Below are positions 1 to 8,147 of a DNA stretch of 63,769 bases, piece by piece. The stretch comes from Syntrophobacteraceae bacterium. Its GTDB lineage: Bacteria > Desulfobacterota > Syntrophobacteria > Syntrophobacterales > Syntrophobacteraceae. The number at the start of each line of letters is the position of its first letter. Positions within the stretch are counted from its first letter, which is position 1. Location: assembly GCA_003566995.1 (NCBI GenBank), contig PXBG01000052.1, forward strand, positions 1 to 63,769. The letters are read 5' to 3'. The position numbers and the translations under genes were made by a program. The notes beneath the pieces are model-generated. The model saw only the letters and a list, made by a program, of their open reading frames with translations, made no database searches and had not been told where the DNA came from.

Positions 1-1
1 C

Positions 2-193
2 CTCGAACTTCGCAGGCGCATGAGGCCTGAAATGGACAGGATCATTCAAGACAGCAGAAAACGAATGAAGGAGGAACTCACGCCTCAGCAGCAGAAAAGG
101 CTGGATGAGCTTTTCGAGCGGCTGGAAGAAAGGCGTGCCAAGCGTGAGGCGGGAACCCGCGGAAGACATCGCTCCCTGGACTCCCGTGAATGA
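2..193 (+). CDS. C-terminal end of a helical, charged protein (Spy/CpxP or heavy-metal-sensor-like)
   Basis: The 5' end lies outside the window; 63 codons and a TGA are visible. The peptide is rich in Arg, Glu, Lys and Gln and includes the segment TPQQQKRLDELFERLEERR. This resembles the LTxxQ-type helical tail of periplasmic Spy/CpxP or 'periplasmic heavy metal sensor' proteins. The family is an inference from that short motif. The gene ends 67 bases before the downstream methyltransferase start, so the two may be co-transcribed. Confidence 0.6.
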   Translation, partial: LELRRRMRPEMDRIIQDSRKRMKEELTPQQQKRLDELFERLEERRAKREAGTRGRHRSLDSRE

Positions 194-260
194 ATCTGCT
201 GCCATTGGCATTTCAAGGAGTGAGACTGCGGCGGGTGTCTCAGAAGGAGGCATAGGGGTT

Positions 261-929
261 TTGAACCACAAGCGGAGGAAAAGTGCCTGTCCCCTTTGCG
301 GCAGTGGTCATGCCGGCTTCTTTTTGGAAGTCCGTTCCCGAAAGTATTTCAGGTGTGAAACATGCCGTCTGACCCACCTGGATCCCCGGCACCGGTTGGC
401 CCCGCTGGAGGAATTGGAACGCTACAGGACGCACCGGAATGACCCTTCCGATGAGGGATACCGCCAATTCCTGAGCCGCCTGGCTCAACCCCTTCTGAAG
501 CGCCTGCCTGAAGGGGCCAAAGGTCTGGACTATGGATGCGGCCCCGGGCCGACCCTTTCGGTCATGTTCGAGGAAAAGGGCCACACCATGGACATTTACG
601 ATCCCTTCTTTGCTCCCTTTGAAAGTGTCTTCTCAAAGACCTATGATTTCATCACCTGCTCTGAAACGGCCGAACACTTCTTTCATCCAGGTGTGGAGTT
701 TCGCTGGCTCAACCGCATGCTCCGTCCCGAGGGCTGGCTTGGGGTCATGACCCAAATGCAGGAGGATGATGAGGCATTCGGCAACTGGCATTACCTTCGG
801 GACCCCACTCACGTGTGTTTCTACCGGTGGCACACCATGGAATGGATCGCTCGGGAACACGGCTGGAAAATGGAATCCCCCGCGGAAAATGTCATTCTTT
901 TTCAAAAAAACCTTCCACTGAACCGATGA
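261..929 (+). CDS. Zinc-ribbon class I SAM-dependent methyltransferase
   Basis: About 222 residues. The N-terminus carries a four-cysteine zinc ribbon (C10, C13, C32, C35), followed by a class I SAM-binding fold with the glycine-rich motif LDYGCGPG and a later SETAEHF segment typical of Methyltransf_23 proteins. The start is chosen as TTG at 261 because AAGGAGG lies about ten bases upstream. The open frame extends further upstream, but that part overlaps the preceding gene and looks non-coding. The substrate is unknown; the family methylates small molecules or tRNA/glycans. Not in an obvious pathway cluster. Confidence 0.8.
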   Translation: MNHKRRKSACPLCGSGHAGFFLEVRSRKYFRCETCRLTHLDPRHRLAPLEELERYRTHRNDPSDEGYRQFLSRLAQPLLKRLPEGAKGLDYGCGPGPTLSVMFEEKGHTMDIYDPFFAPFESVFSKTYDFITCSETAEHFFHPGVEFRWLNRMLRPEGWLGVMTQMQEDDEAFGNWHYLRDPTHVCFYRWHTMEWIAREHGWKMESPAENVILFQKNLPLNR

Positions 930-1281
930 GGCCCTGTCCAATTTCCTGCCCATTGCAGCCACTGCAAGCCTCAGGGTCATGGTTTGCCATAGCAGAACAG
1001 ACGTTCCCGCCACTGCGGTTTCAAAAAAATGGAAACGATCGAGCGGGACCCTTGATTCAGGTCCAATCCGGGAGGGTACGGGGAAGACTTCAAAGCTTTT
1101 TTTGGACGGGATTTTTGTTGCGTGTTTAAAAGGGGAATCCTTCGAAACCCTTCACGAGAGCGGGTCTCAGGCAACTAACCATTTGACAAGAGCCATTTTT
1201 TCCGTGCATATCATAGTGGTCATGCACGTGTCACTCTGGCATTCCACCACATTTGAGACCATTTCACAACGGAGGTGTATC
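930..1281 (+). other. Intergenic leader before the TRAP operon
   Basis: This 352-base stretch holds no convincing gene. An open frame runs through it into the solute receptor but lacks coding character and a ribosome site until 1282. It contains the promoter candidate described at 1183. Confidence 0.6.
1183..1214 (+). promoter_or_regulatory. Candidate sigma-70 promoter of the TAXI-TRAP operon
   Basis: A perfect TTGACA lies at 1183-1188. The downstream AT-rich run offers GCATAT at 17-base spacing or TATCAT (1209-1214) at 20-base spacing. The -35 is strong and the -10 is weak or over-spaced, so the assignment is tentative. It sits about 70 bases upstream of the receptor start. Confidence 0.4.
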
Positions 1282-2238
1282 ATGGGTTTTGGCAAGTGGA
1301 TCGTGGGAATCGTTTTAGCCATCGGGTTGACGTTTCAGGCACCTCAGGCCATGGCCAAGGAAGACGTTCTTTTTGGAGGCGCTTCCATCACCGGGGTTTA
1401 CTACCAGGTGGCCCTGCAGATCAGCAGCATGATGAACAAACACCATGGTGACGAGTACAACTTCATCGGCCGGCCCACGGGCGGCTCGGTCTTCAATGTG
1501 AATGCCCTCGAGAGGCTTCTGGATTTTGGTGTGGCCCAGTCGGACCGCAACTGGCAGGCCTATAACGGCGCTGCTGACTGGGAAGGAAATCCAGCCAAAT
1601 ACCTGCGCAGTGTGTTCAGCATGCATCCGGAGACGGTGCTGCTCGTGGTTCGCAAGGATTCAGGGATCGAGGGCGTCGAAGATCTCAGGGGCAAGCGCGT
1701 GAACATCGGCAACCCCGGATCAGGCCAGAGGGGGAATGCGGAAGACGTGCTCCGCATTTACGGTCTGGACTACAACCGGGATTTTCGTGCGGAAGGTCTG
1801 CAGCAGCATGAGGCTTCCAGGGCACTGGTCGATCGCAAGATCGATGCCTTCTTTTATACCGTTGGCAACCCCAGTGCCGCCATCGAGGAACCGGCACAAT
1901 CGGTGGACATTGACATCATTTCCATCAACTCGGATGACATCAGAAAGTTTGTTGATGAGCACCCCTATTACATCATGACAACTATTCCAGCGGGCACCTA
2001 CCGGGGTGTGGATTATGATGTGGAGACGTATGCGGTGACGGCCACCGTGGTGACCACCGAGTCCGCTCCCGAAGAACTCGTTTACAATAAGGTCAAAACG
2101 GTTTTCGAGAATCTGGACGATTTGAGAGCTTCTCACGCTGCATTCCGAAATTTGAGCCGAGAGCAAATGCTCGAGGGACTTTCCGCTCCTTTTCATCCGG
2201 GAGCATTGAAGTACTACGAGGAGCAGGGCTGGATGTAG
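1282..2238 (+). CDS. TAXI-family TRAP transporter solute-binding receptor
   Basis: 318 residues. An N-terminal Sec signal peptide (hydrophobic core around residues 7-18, cleavage after QAMA) shows periplasmic location. The mature protein begins with the TAXI hallmark region GGASITGVYYQVA and continues with the NVNALERLLDFGVAQSD type of segment, so it belongs to the NMT1-like TAXI receptors. The ATG at 1282 follows GGAGG by eight bases. It delivers an unidentified substrate (carboxylate or amino acid in characterised relatives) to the fused permease downstream. A strong intrinsic terminator immediately follows, so the receptor is probably made in excess over the permease, as is common for binding proteins. 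Confidence 0.93.
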   Translation: MGFGKWIVGIVLAIGLTFQAPQAMAKEDVLFGGASITGVYYQVALQISSMMNKHHGDEYNFIGRPTGGSVFNVNALERLLDFGVAQSDRNWQAYNGAADWEGNPAKYLRSVFSMHPETVLLVVRKDSGIEGVEDLRGKRVNIGNPGSGQRGNAEDVLRIYGLDYNRDFRAEGLQQHEASRALVDRKIDAFFYTVGNPSAAIEEPAQSVDIDIISINSDDIRKFVDEHPYYIMTTIPAGTYRGVDYDVETYAVTATVVTTESAPEELVYNKVKTVFENLDDLRASHAAFRNLSREQMLEGLSAPFHPGALKYYEEQGWM

Positions 2239-2645
2239 TGGCAGTTTTGCTGGAAGAGGCCCTCTCACCTCTTCCAGCTTTTTTCCCGATGAAAACCCTT
2301 TCGGCGGAAGCGGTCGGCACAGGGGAATGTCCAGAAGGTCCCTGTCAGGTTTGGACCGGCGACAGGATGGCCCTTCCTTCCCCATTGATGCTCTTTGAAA
2401 GTTTTTCACAATCCCATCTCGTGACCCTTTTTCCATAAGGATAGGCAGAAAGCGTGGCGCGTGTCAGCGGTGAGTGATTCCCGGCCCCATTCGTCCCATC
2501 CTGCACAACAGGGAGCTCGCTCCTTTCGCAGAGGGGGCATGGGCCCCGGTTCAAAGCATGTTCTTTTCCGGCGTTCAGGCTTTTGGGGGTGTGGCGGGGG
2601 AGTGTTGTGCATTGTACCTGTGAAAGAATTTGAAGGAAATCCTCC
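2239..2645 (+). other. Receptor-permease spacer
   Basis: 407 bases between receptor and permease. Apart from the terminator at 2249-2284 I see no gene or RNA motif. Read-through or an internal promoter must supply the permease; I found no convincing -35/-10 pair. Confidence 0.5.
2249..2284 (+). terminator. Rho-independent terminator after the TAXI receptor
   Basis: A perfect 11-bp stem (GCTGGAAGAGG with CCTCTTCCAGC) with an 8-base loop is followed by six Ts. It lies eleven bases after the stop codon and probably acts as an attenuating terminator between receptor and permease. Confidence 0.9.
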
Positions 2646-4874
2646 ATGGGCGAATGGGACAGCAGCAAGGATTTCAAGGATTCTTCCCCGGTGACCAAGG
2701 GCGGGTTGCGCCAGACAGCCGAAGACCTGGTGGTGATGGTGGAAGCAGGTGCCCGGGCTCCGAGGAATCCTGTGGTCAAGTGGGTCATCAGCTTCCTTTG
2801 CCTCGCCTGGTCCGGCTTTCAGCTGTATCTTGCCCACCAGCCCATGAACTCTCACATCGCCAGGGCCTGGCACCTGGCTTTTGCCATCTGCCTCGTTTTT
2901 TTGGTGTATCCAGCCTATAAGCAACAGAGTCCCCCCATGTGGATCGCCTGGACCCACAAAGTGGTCCCGGCTTTTTCCAGGCGCTCCATTCGCACTTATG
3001 TTCCTTTCTATGATTACCTGCTCGCCATCCTGGGAACCCTTGCCGCGCTCTATATCTGGTGGGATTATGGAGGCATCATCTGGCGCATGGGCTTGCCCAG
3101 CCAGAGGGATGTTGTGTTTGGAGTGGTCATGATCGTCGTGCTGCTGGAGGCTGCCCGCAGGTCTCTCGGTCCGGCTTTGGCGGTTCTGGCCATCATTTTC
3201 CTCATTTATGCTTTTGCGGGACCCTATCTGCCCGAAGTGCTTCGTCATCGGGGTGTTCCCCTGGATTTCGTGATCAGCGATCTTTATCTCACCACCACGG
3301 GCATTTTCGGCGTGCCCCTGGGCGTGTCCACAGATTTTGTGTTTTTATTCGTTCTCTTTGGAGCTCTCCTGGATCGGGCGGGTGGCGGCAAGTATTTCAT
3401 CGATGTGGCTTTTTCCGCTCTGGGGACTTACCGCGGAGGGCCCGCCAAGGCCGCTGTTCTTGCCTCGGGCATGACGGGACTGGTTTCTGGGTCTTCCATT
3501 GCCAATACGGTGACCACGGGCACTTTCACCATTCCCCTGATGAAAAAGGTGGGACTGCCCGCTCACAAGGCCGCTGCCGTGGAAGTCGCCTCCTCCACCA
3601 ATGGTCAGTTGATGCCTCCCATCATGGGCGCAGCCGCGTTCATCATGGCGGAAATGATCGGCATCCCCTATCTCGATGTGGTGAGAGCGGCTCTTTTCCC
3701 CGCGCTCATTTCTTATTTGGCCTTGTTTTATGTGGTGCACATGGAATCTCTGAAGCTGGGTCTCAAAGCCGTTCCCAGGGCTGATCTTCCTGCGCTGGGA
3801 AAGACTTTTCTCCGGGGGTGCCATTTTCTCGTTCCATTGTTCACCATGCTCTATTATCTGGTGATTCTGAGGCGCTCACCCATCGCCGCGGCGCTGCTGG
3901 CCGTGCAGACGCTCATTGTCATCATGATCATTCAAAGGCCCGTGATCGCCTTTCTGGCTCTCGGCCTGCACCGTAGATCGGGTTCCTTGGATCCCAACCT
4001 GAATCTCGGGGTGTACCTGGGAAAAGCCATGTGGGAAGGCTTCCAGGATTTGTGGAATGGATTGATCATGGGCGCAAGAAACATGATTTCTGTCGCCATA
4101 GCCACAGCCACCGCCGGCATTCTCGTGGGCGTGATCACCATCACAGGGCTCGTGGGGCGTTTCATCACGCTCATCGACACCCTGTCCATGGGCAACGTGG
4201 TGCTCATGCTTATTTTGACGGCCATGACCAGCCTCATCCTGGGAATGGGCATGCCCACCACGGCCAATTACATCATCATGGCCACCCTCACAGCCCCTGT
4301 CATTGTCGCCCTGGGGGCTGATGCAGGCCTGATTTTTCCCCTGGTTGCCGCCCATCTTTTCGTCTTTTATTTCGGAATTCTTGCCGATGACACCCCCCCG
4401 GTGGGCCTGGCCGCTTATGCAGCCGCCGCCATTGCCCGAACGGATCCCATAAAAACGGGGCTGCAGGGATTTTCATACGACTTGCGCACGGCCATTTTGC
4501 CCTTCATCTTTCTTTTCAATACGGAGTTGCTGATGATTTCAGGCATCACGCCGTCGGGGGCCATCATCTGGCTGGACAGTCCCGCGCGCATTGCCTGGGT
4601 GTTTTTTTCCGGCCTCATCGCCATGTTCGCTTTTGCCTCTGCCATTCAGGGGTATCTGGTGGATCGGTGCAACCTGTTTGAAAGACTGCTTTTGCTCCTT
4701 GTCAGTGCCTCCACCTTTAAAGCGGGAATCATGGAGGCTCACCTGCCCTTTGGCACCACAACCCTGCAGGTCGTAGGTGTCAGCCTCTACGCATCCATGT
4801 TTCTCTGGCAAAAATCCCGTGTCACGAAACACAGGACCTTGCTTGAAAAATTAAAGATTCGCAGGAGTCAATAG
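2646..4874 (+). CDS. Fused DctQM-type TRAP transporter permease (TAXI family)
   Basis: 742 residues, the usual size for TAXI permeases in which the 4-TM DctQ-like and 12-TM DctM-like parts are fused. Many hydrophobic segments are visible. The DctM region has SGSSIANTVTTG near residue 280 and a second inverted half with LGMGMPTTANYIIMA, both typical Na+/substrate-site signatures of the TRAP large subunit. It forms the inner-membrane secondary transporter fed by the receptor at 1282-2238. It is followed after two bases by a UspA-family gene, which is probably translationally coupled. Confidence 0.95.
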   Translation: MGEWDSSKDFKDSSPVTKGGLRQTAEDLVVMVEAGARAPRNPVVKWVISFLCLAWSGFQLYLAHQPMNSHIARAWHLAFAICLVFLVYPAYKQQSPPMWIAWTHKVVPAFSRRSIRTYVPFYDYLLAILGTLAALYIWWDYGGIIWRMGLPSQRDVVFGVVMIVVLLEAARRSLGPALAVLAIIFLIYAFAGPYLPEVLRHRGVPLDFVISDLYLTTTGIFGVPLGVSTDFVFLFVLFGALLDRAGGGKYFIDVAFSALGTYRGGPAKAAVLASGMTGLVSGSSIANTVTTGTFTIPLMKKVGLPAHKAAAVEVASSTNGQLMPPIMGAAAFIMAEMIGIPYLDVVRAALFPALISYLALFYVVHMESLKLGLKAVPRADLPALGKTFLRGCHFLVPLFTMLYYLVILRRSPIAAALLAVQTLIVIMIIQRPVIAFLALGLHRRSGSLDPNLNLGVYLGKAMWEGFQDLWNGLIMGARNMISVAIATATAGILVGVITITGLVGRFITLIDTLSMGNVVLMLILTAMTSLILGMGMPTTANYIIMATLTAPVIVALGADAGLIFPLVAAHLFVFYFGILADDTPPVGLAAYAAAAIARTDPIKTGLQGFSYDLRTAILPFIFLFNTELLMISGITPSGAIIWLDSPARIAWVFFSGLIAMFAFASAIQGYLVDRCNLFERLLLLLVSASTFKAGIMEAHLPFGTTTLQVVGVSLYASMFLWQKSRVTKHRTLLEKLKIRRSQ

Positions 4875-4876
4875 GA

Positions 4877-5350
4877 ATGTACAAGCGCATTCTTGTTCCC
4901 ATCGACTTGCAGGAAAATGATCGGCCCAGGACGCTGGCTCTTAAAAAGGCTGTGGAAATCTGCCGCCTTTCCAAGGGGGAATTGTACGTGCTGACAGTCG
5001 TCCCCGACATGGGCATGCCCATTGTGGCCCAGTACTTTCCCTCCGATGCGGGGGACAAGATCGTGGCCGAGGCGGAGAGCATGCTGCACGAAGTGGTGGG
5101 GGCCCACATTCCCGATGATGTGGATGTGCACCATATGGTGGCTCAGGGATCGGTGCATCGGCGTATTCTGCGCATGGCCGAGCGCATTGGCGCAGACCTC
5201 ATTGTCATTCCCGCGCACCGCATGAAGCTTCAGGACTATCTCCTGGGAACCAACGCCGCCCGGGTGGTGCGGCATGCCCGTTGCTGCGTGCTGGTGGTGC
5301 GCTGCGATCCCGGGGACTGTTTCGAACTGGATGACCGAAGATCCCGGTGA
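4877..5350 (+). CDS. UspA-family protein linked to the TRAP transporter
   Basis: 157 residues, the length of a single Usp domain. The start MYKRILVPIDL is typical. Near the C-terminus the ATP-binding region GxxGx9GS/T is only partly kept: LLGTNAARVVRHARC retains the terminal G-T, but the first glycines are replaced (IPAHRMKLQD). ATP binding may therefore be weakened; this is an inference. It begins two bases after the permease stop, a linkage known from the TeaD-TeaABC ectoine TRAP system, where the Usp protein modulates transport. Confidence 0.88.
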   Translation: MYKRILVPIDLQENDRPRTLALKKAVEICRLSKGELYVLTVVPDMGMPIVAQYFPSDAGDKIVAEAESMLHEVVGAHIPDDVDVHHMVAQGSVHRRILRMAERIGADLIVIPAHRMKLQDYLLGTNAARVVRHARCCVLVVRCDPGDCFELDDRRSR

Positions 5351-5467
5351 TGGTGCTTGGACAAGGGAGCTCTCATGTGCCGCCGCTGGATGATGCCTTC
5401 GGGAGGGTTCCCCGCGAAAGGGGGCAGAAATCCTTTGAATCATCGAGAGAGTGAAAAAGGACCCCAT

Positions 5468-5492
5468 CCCTGTTTTCGGGGAAGGAACAGGG
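5468..5492 (-). terminator. Weak hairpin downstream of the SLC13 gene
   Basis: CCCTGTT pairs with AACAGGG. On the minus strand a T run occurs only some ten bases beyond the stem, so a terminator role between the two convergent operons is possible but weak. Confidence 0.3.
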
Positions 5493-5527
5493 AGATTGGT
5501 GCCGGCTTTTGGGGTGGTTTTTCAATT

Positions 5528-7369
5528 TCAACCGCCGGCTGCCTGGAGCCTGAAGAGAAGGGGAACCGTGACGAGGGTGACCACCATGGCCAGAAGTTGC
5601 AAGGGCACGCCCACTTTCAGAAAGTCGTTGAATCGATAGCCGCCGGGGCCCAGCACCAGAGTGTTCACGGGGGAGGACACGGGAGTGGAAAAAGCCGCTG
5701 ACGCAGAGATGGCAACGGTCATGAGAAAGGTGTAGGGGGACACTCCCATCTCCCAGGCTGTTCCCATGGCAATGGGGGTGATGAGCACAGTGGTGGCCGT
5801 GTTGGATATGAAGAGGCTGAAAAAAGAGGTGATGATGAAGAGGCCGGCCATGATGGCGTAGGGGCCGTAGTCCCCGATGCTGGTGACCAGGCCACTGACG
5901 ATGAGTTCCACGCCACCGGTCTTTTCCAGGGCAGCGGCCATGGGAAGCATGCCGGCGATGAGCACCAGGCTCTGCCAGTTCATGGATTCATAGGCTTGCT
6001 TCATGGTGGTGCATCCCCATAAAACCATGGCGAGGGCGGCGATGAGCACGGCTGCAACGTTGGGGACCAGTTCAAAGGTCATGAGGATCAGCATCAAAAC
6101 CACAATGGCCACAGCCCTGGGTGCCATGGGACGGTTGTGGACTCCCTCCCTCCCTTCCTGGGGAAGGTTCATCACCAAAAAATCATTTTGAGCATCCTGA
6201 AACAACTCGATTTGCCGCCAGCTTCCCCCTATGAGCAAAGAGTCTCCGAAATTCAGAGGTGTTTCCGCCAGGTCTTCCGTGAGGGGTTTCCCTTTGCGCA
6301 GCACCCCTAAAACGGAAAGGTCGTACCGCTCCCGGAACCGGGCCTGGGACAGGCTTTGGCCTATGAGTTCCGAACGGGGGGAAAGCAACACCTCCACCAT
6401 CCCCAGTTCCTTTGCTGCCGTCCTTGCTTCCGTTTCATCCAGTTGAAGGGTTTCCAGTCTTTCCTGGGAAGCCATGGCATTCACATCTTCAGGGGAGCCC
6501 ACCACATAGAGGATGTCCCCCTCTGAAAGTTCAGTCCGGGTCTGCACTGGCTTGATGGTCCTGGTCATGGGCTGGCTTTTTTCAATGCCGAGCACGGTCA
6601 CCCCGTAACGCGATCTGAGCATTGCGGACCCAACGGTCTTTTTGTGAAGGCCTGATCCCTGGCGGATCCGAAGACGCTGCAGTCGCTGCGTGATGCCATA
6701 GGTTTCCACCAGCTCCAGAAGAGAGAGGCGGTTTGGGGAAGTGGAATCCGCCCCCCCTCTCTTGGGGAGCAGGTGACGCCCCAGCAGCGTCATGTAGGCG
6801 ATGCCGGCCAGAAGCACCAAAAGCCCTATGGGAGTGAAGTGGAAAAACCCAAAGGGTGCCAGCCCCTCGCTTTCCAACTGAGTGCTCACCACGAGGTTTG
6901 GGGGAGTGCCGATGAGTGTGAGCATGCCGCCCATGAGGGAAGCGAAGGACATGGGGATCATCAGGTGTGATGGACTGATGTTTGCCTTGGCGGCGAGGTT
7001 CAGCGCCACAGGGATCAATATGGCCACGGCACCGGTGGAGCTCATGAAGGCCGAAAGAAAGGCCACCACGAGCATGAGCATGATTTGAAGGCGCACTTCA
7101 CCCGTTCCCGAAACCCCCATGAGCCAGTTGCCCATGGCATGGGCCACCCCTGTGCGGAAAAGCCCGTCGCCCACCACGAACAAACCGCCGATGATGATGA
7201 CCAGCGGATCCCCAAAACCGGCGAGAGCCTCACGGGGGGAGAGAATGCCGCTGAGGATGAGCGTGAGAACGACCAGGAGAGCGACCATGTCGAGGCGCAA
7301 TTTGTCGCTCACGAAAAGAACGATGGTGGCCGCAAGGAGAATAAAGACAAAAAGGATTTCACCCGTCAT
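5528..7369 (-). CDS. SLC13/DASS-type permease with two RCK_C (TrkA-C) domains
   Basis: 613 residues. The arrangement is an N-terminal group of membrane helices, a soluble middle (about residues 200-400), then a C-terminal group of helices. The middle contains two RCK_C-like repeats, around LRIRQGSGLHKKTVGSAM and VLLSPRSELIGQSLSQARF. Membrane signatures such as SSTGAVAILIPVALNLA and FISNTATTVLITPIAMG fit SLC13/ArsB-like anion transporters. Members with RCK domains are often sulfate or carboxylate transporters. Neighbouring YeeE/YedE-type genes make an inorganic sulfur anion plausible, but that is inference. ATG at 7369, preceded by TGGAAAT. Confidence 0.9.
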   Translation of the reverse strand: MTGEILFVFILLAATIVLFVSDKLRLDMVALLVVLTLILSGILSPREALAGFGDPLVIIIGGLFVVGDGLFRTGVAHAMGNWLMGVSGTGEVRLQIMLMLVVAFLSAFMSSTGAVAILIPVALNLAAKANISPSHLMIPMSFASLMGGMLTLIGTPPNLVVSTQLESEGLAPFGFFHFTPIGLLVLLAGIAYMTLLGRHLLPKRGGADSTSPNRLSLLELVETYGITQRLQRLRIRQGSGLHKKTVGSAMLRSRYGVTVLGIEKSQPMTRTIKPVQTRTELSEGDILYVVGSPEDVNAMASQERLETLQLDETEARTAAKELGMVEVLLSPRSELIGQSLSQARFRERYDLSVLGVLRKGKPLTEDLAETPLNFGDSLLIGGSWRQIELFQDAQNDFLVMNLPQEGREGVHNRPMAPRAVAIVVLMLILMTFELVPNVAAVLIAALAMVLWGCTTMKQAYESMNWQSLVLIAGMLPMAAALEKTGGVELIVSGLVTSIGDYGPYAIMAGLFIITSFFSLFISNTATTVLITPIAMGTAWEMGVSPYTFLMTVAISASAAFSTPVSSPVNTLVLGPGGYRFNDFLKVGVPLQLLAMVVTLVTVPLLFRLQAAGG

Positions 7370-7619
7370 GCATGATTTCCAGGTTACTGGTCAATGTTTC
7401 GGGCAGTTGGGGGTTGCTGTCTGCTTTCCATGTGGTTTGCAGGAGAATTGTGGATCAACGCCCGGTCAGCGTCTCGCGGTGGAGATGTGTGCGGTGCGGG
7501 CTGTCTTCTCATGCGAAGGCCGCACCCATGGCCTTCGGGATCCTGAAGACCGTGAGTGCGACCTTTTAACTACTTTGCATGATCTTCAATTGTCAATGGC
7601 AGAAATCATCCGGTTTTCG

Positions 7620-8147
7620 TCACAGCCCTTTTTTCTCCAGCCAGCGGAAGAGGAAGATTGCTCCTACAATGAAAAGGGGGATGATGAACCAGTGATTCAC
7701 TCCCAGAATTTGGGGCACAGTGATTCTCCCCAAGTCTCCCCAGTTGTAGATGGTTGCCTGCAAGAAGGGAAAAGCCTCCGCGAAAAGAGCCGCTCCCACG
7801 ATCATGCCCAGAATGCCCCACAGGGCGTCCCAGCGCCCTTCACCCACGGCACCCATGGAAGTGCCGGGACAATATCCCAAAAGACCCCATCCCAGGCCGA
7901 AAAGAAGTGCGCCGATGATGACAGGTCCCAGAACGGTGCTTTTGATGGAGAGTGTGGCCAGCCCCAGATCCTGAAGGAGATAGACCCCCACCATTCCCAC
8001 CATGACGCTGGAGAGCATGAACTTGACGATGGTCATGTCCAGAAGCCTGAGAGCACCCAGTTGCTTGTCATACCTCAATACCCGTCCCTTCTGCAAAAGA
8101 AAGCCGAAGAGAAAGCCCGTCACCAGTCCGTAGGCCAGCATTTTCAT
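7620..8147 (-). CDS. YeeE/YedE-family sulfur transport protein, second half-subunit (DUF6691-like)
   Basis: 175 residues, very hydrophobic, with about four or five membrane segments. The key motif GYCPGTSMGAVGEGR corresponds to the Cys-containing C-P-G-T motif of the C-terminal half of YeeE/TsuA thiosulfate transporters. The start ATG at 8147 overlaps the stop of the partner gene as ATGA and has GGAGGG upstream, so the two are translationally coupled and probably form one two-subunit transporter. Possible cargoes are thiosulfate, other sulfur species, or selenium for YedE-like members. Substrate not determinable from sequence. Confidence 0.9.
   Translation of the reverse strand: MKMLAYGLVTGFLFGFLLQKGRVLRYDKQLGALRLLDMTIVKFMLSSVMVGMVGVYLLQDLGLATLSIKSTVLGPVIIGALLFGLGWGLLGYCPGTSMGAVGEGRWDALWGILGMIVGAALFAEAFPFLQATIYNWGDLGRITVPQILGVNHWFIIPLFIVGAIFLFRWLEKKGL

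Noticed and set aside
979-1281. Long N-terminal extension of the TAXI receptor
   Set aside because: No ribosome site, poor coding character, and the signal peptide starts at 1282.
2406-3248. 280-residue minus-strand open frame over the TRAP permease
   Set aside because: His/Gly/Asp-rich composition typical of an antisense shadow of a membrane protein gene.
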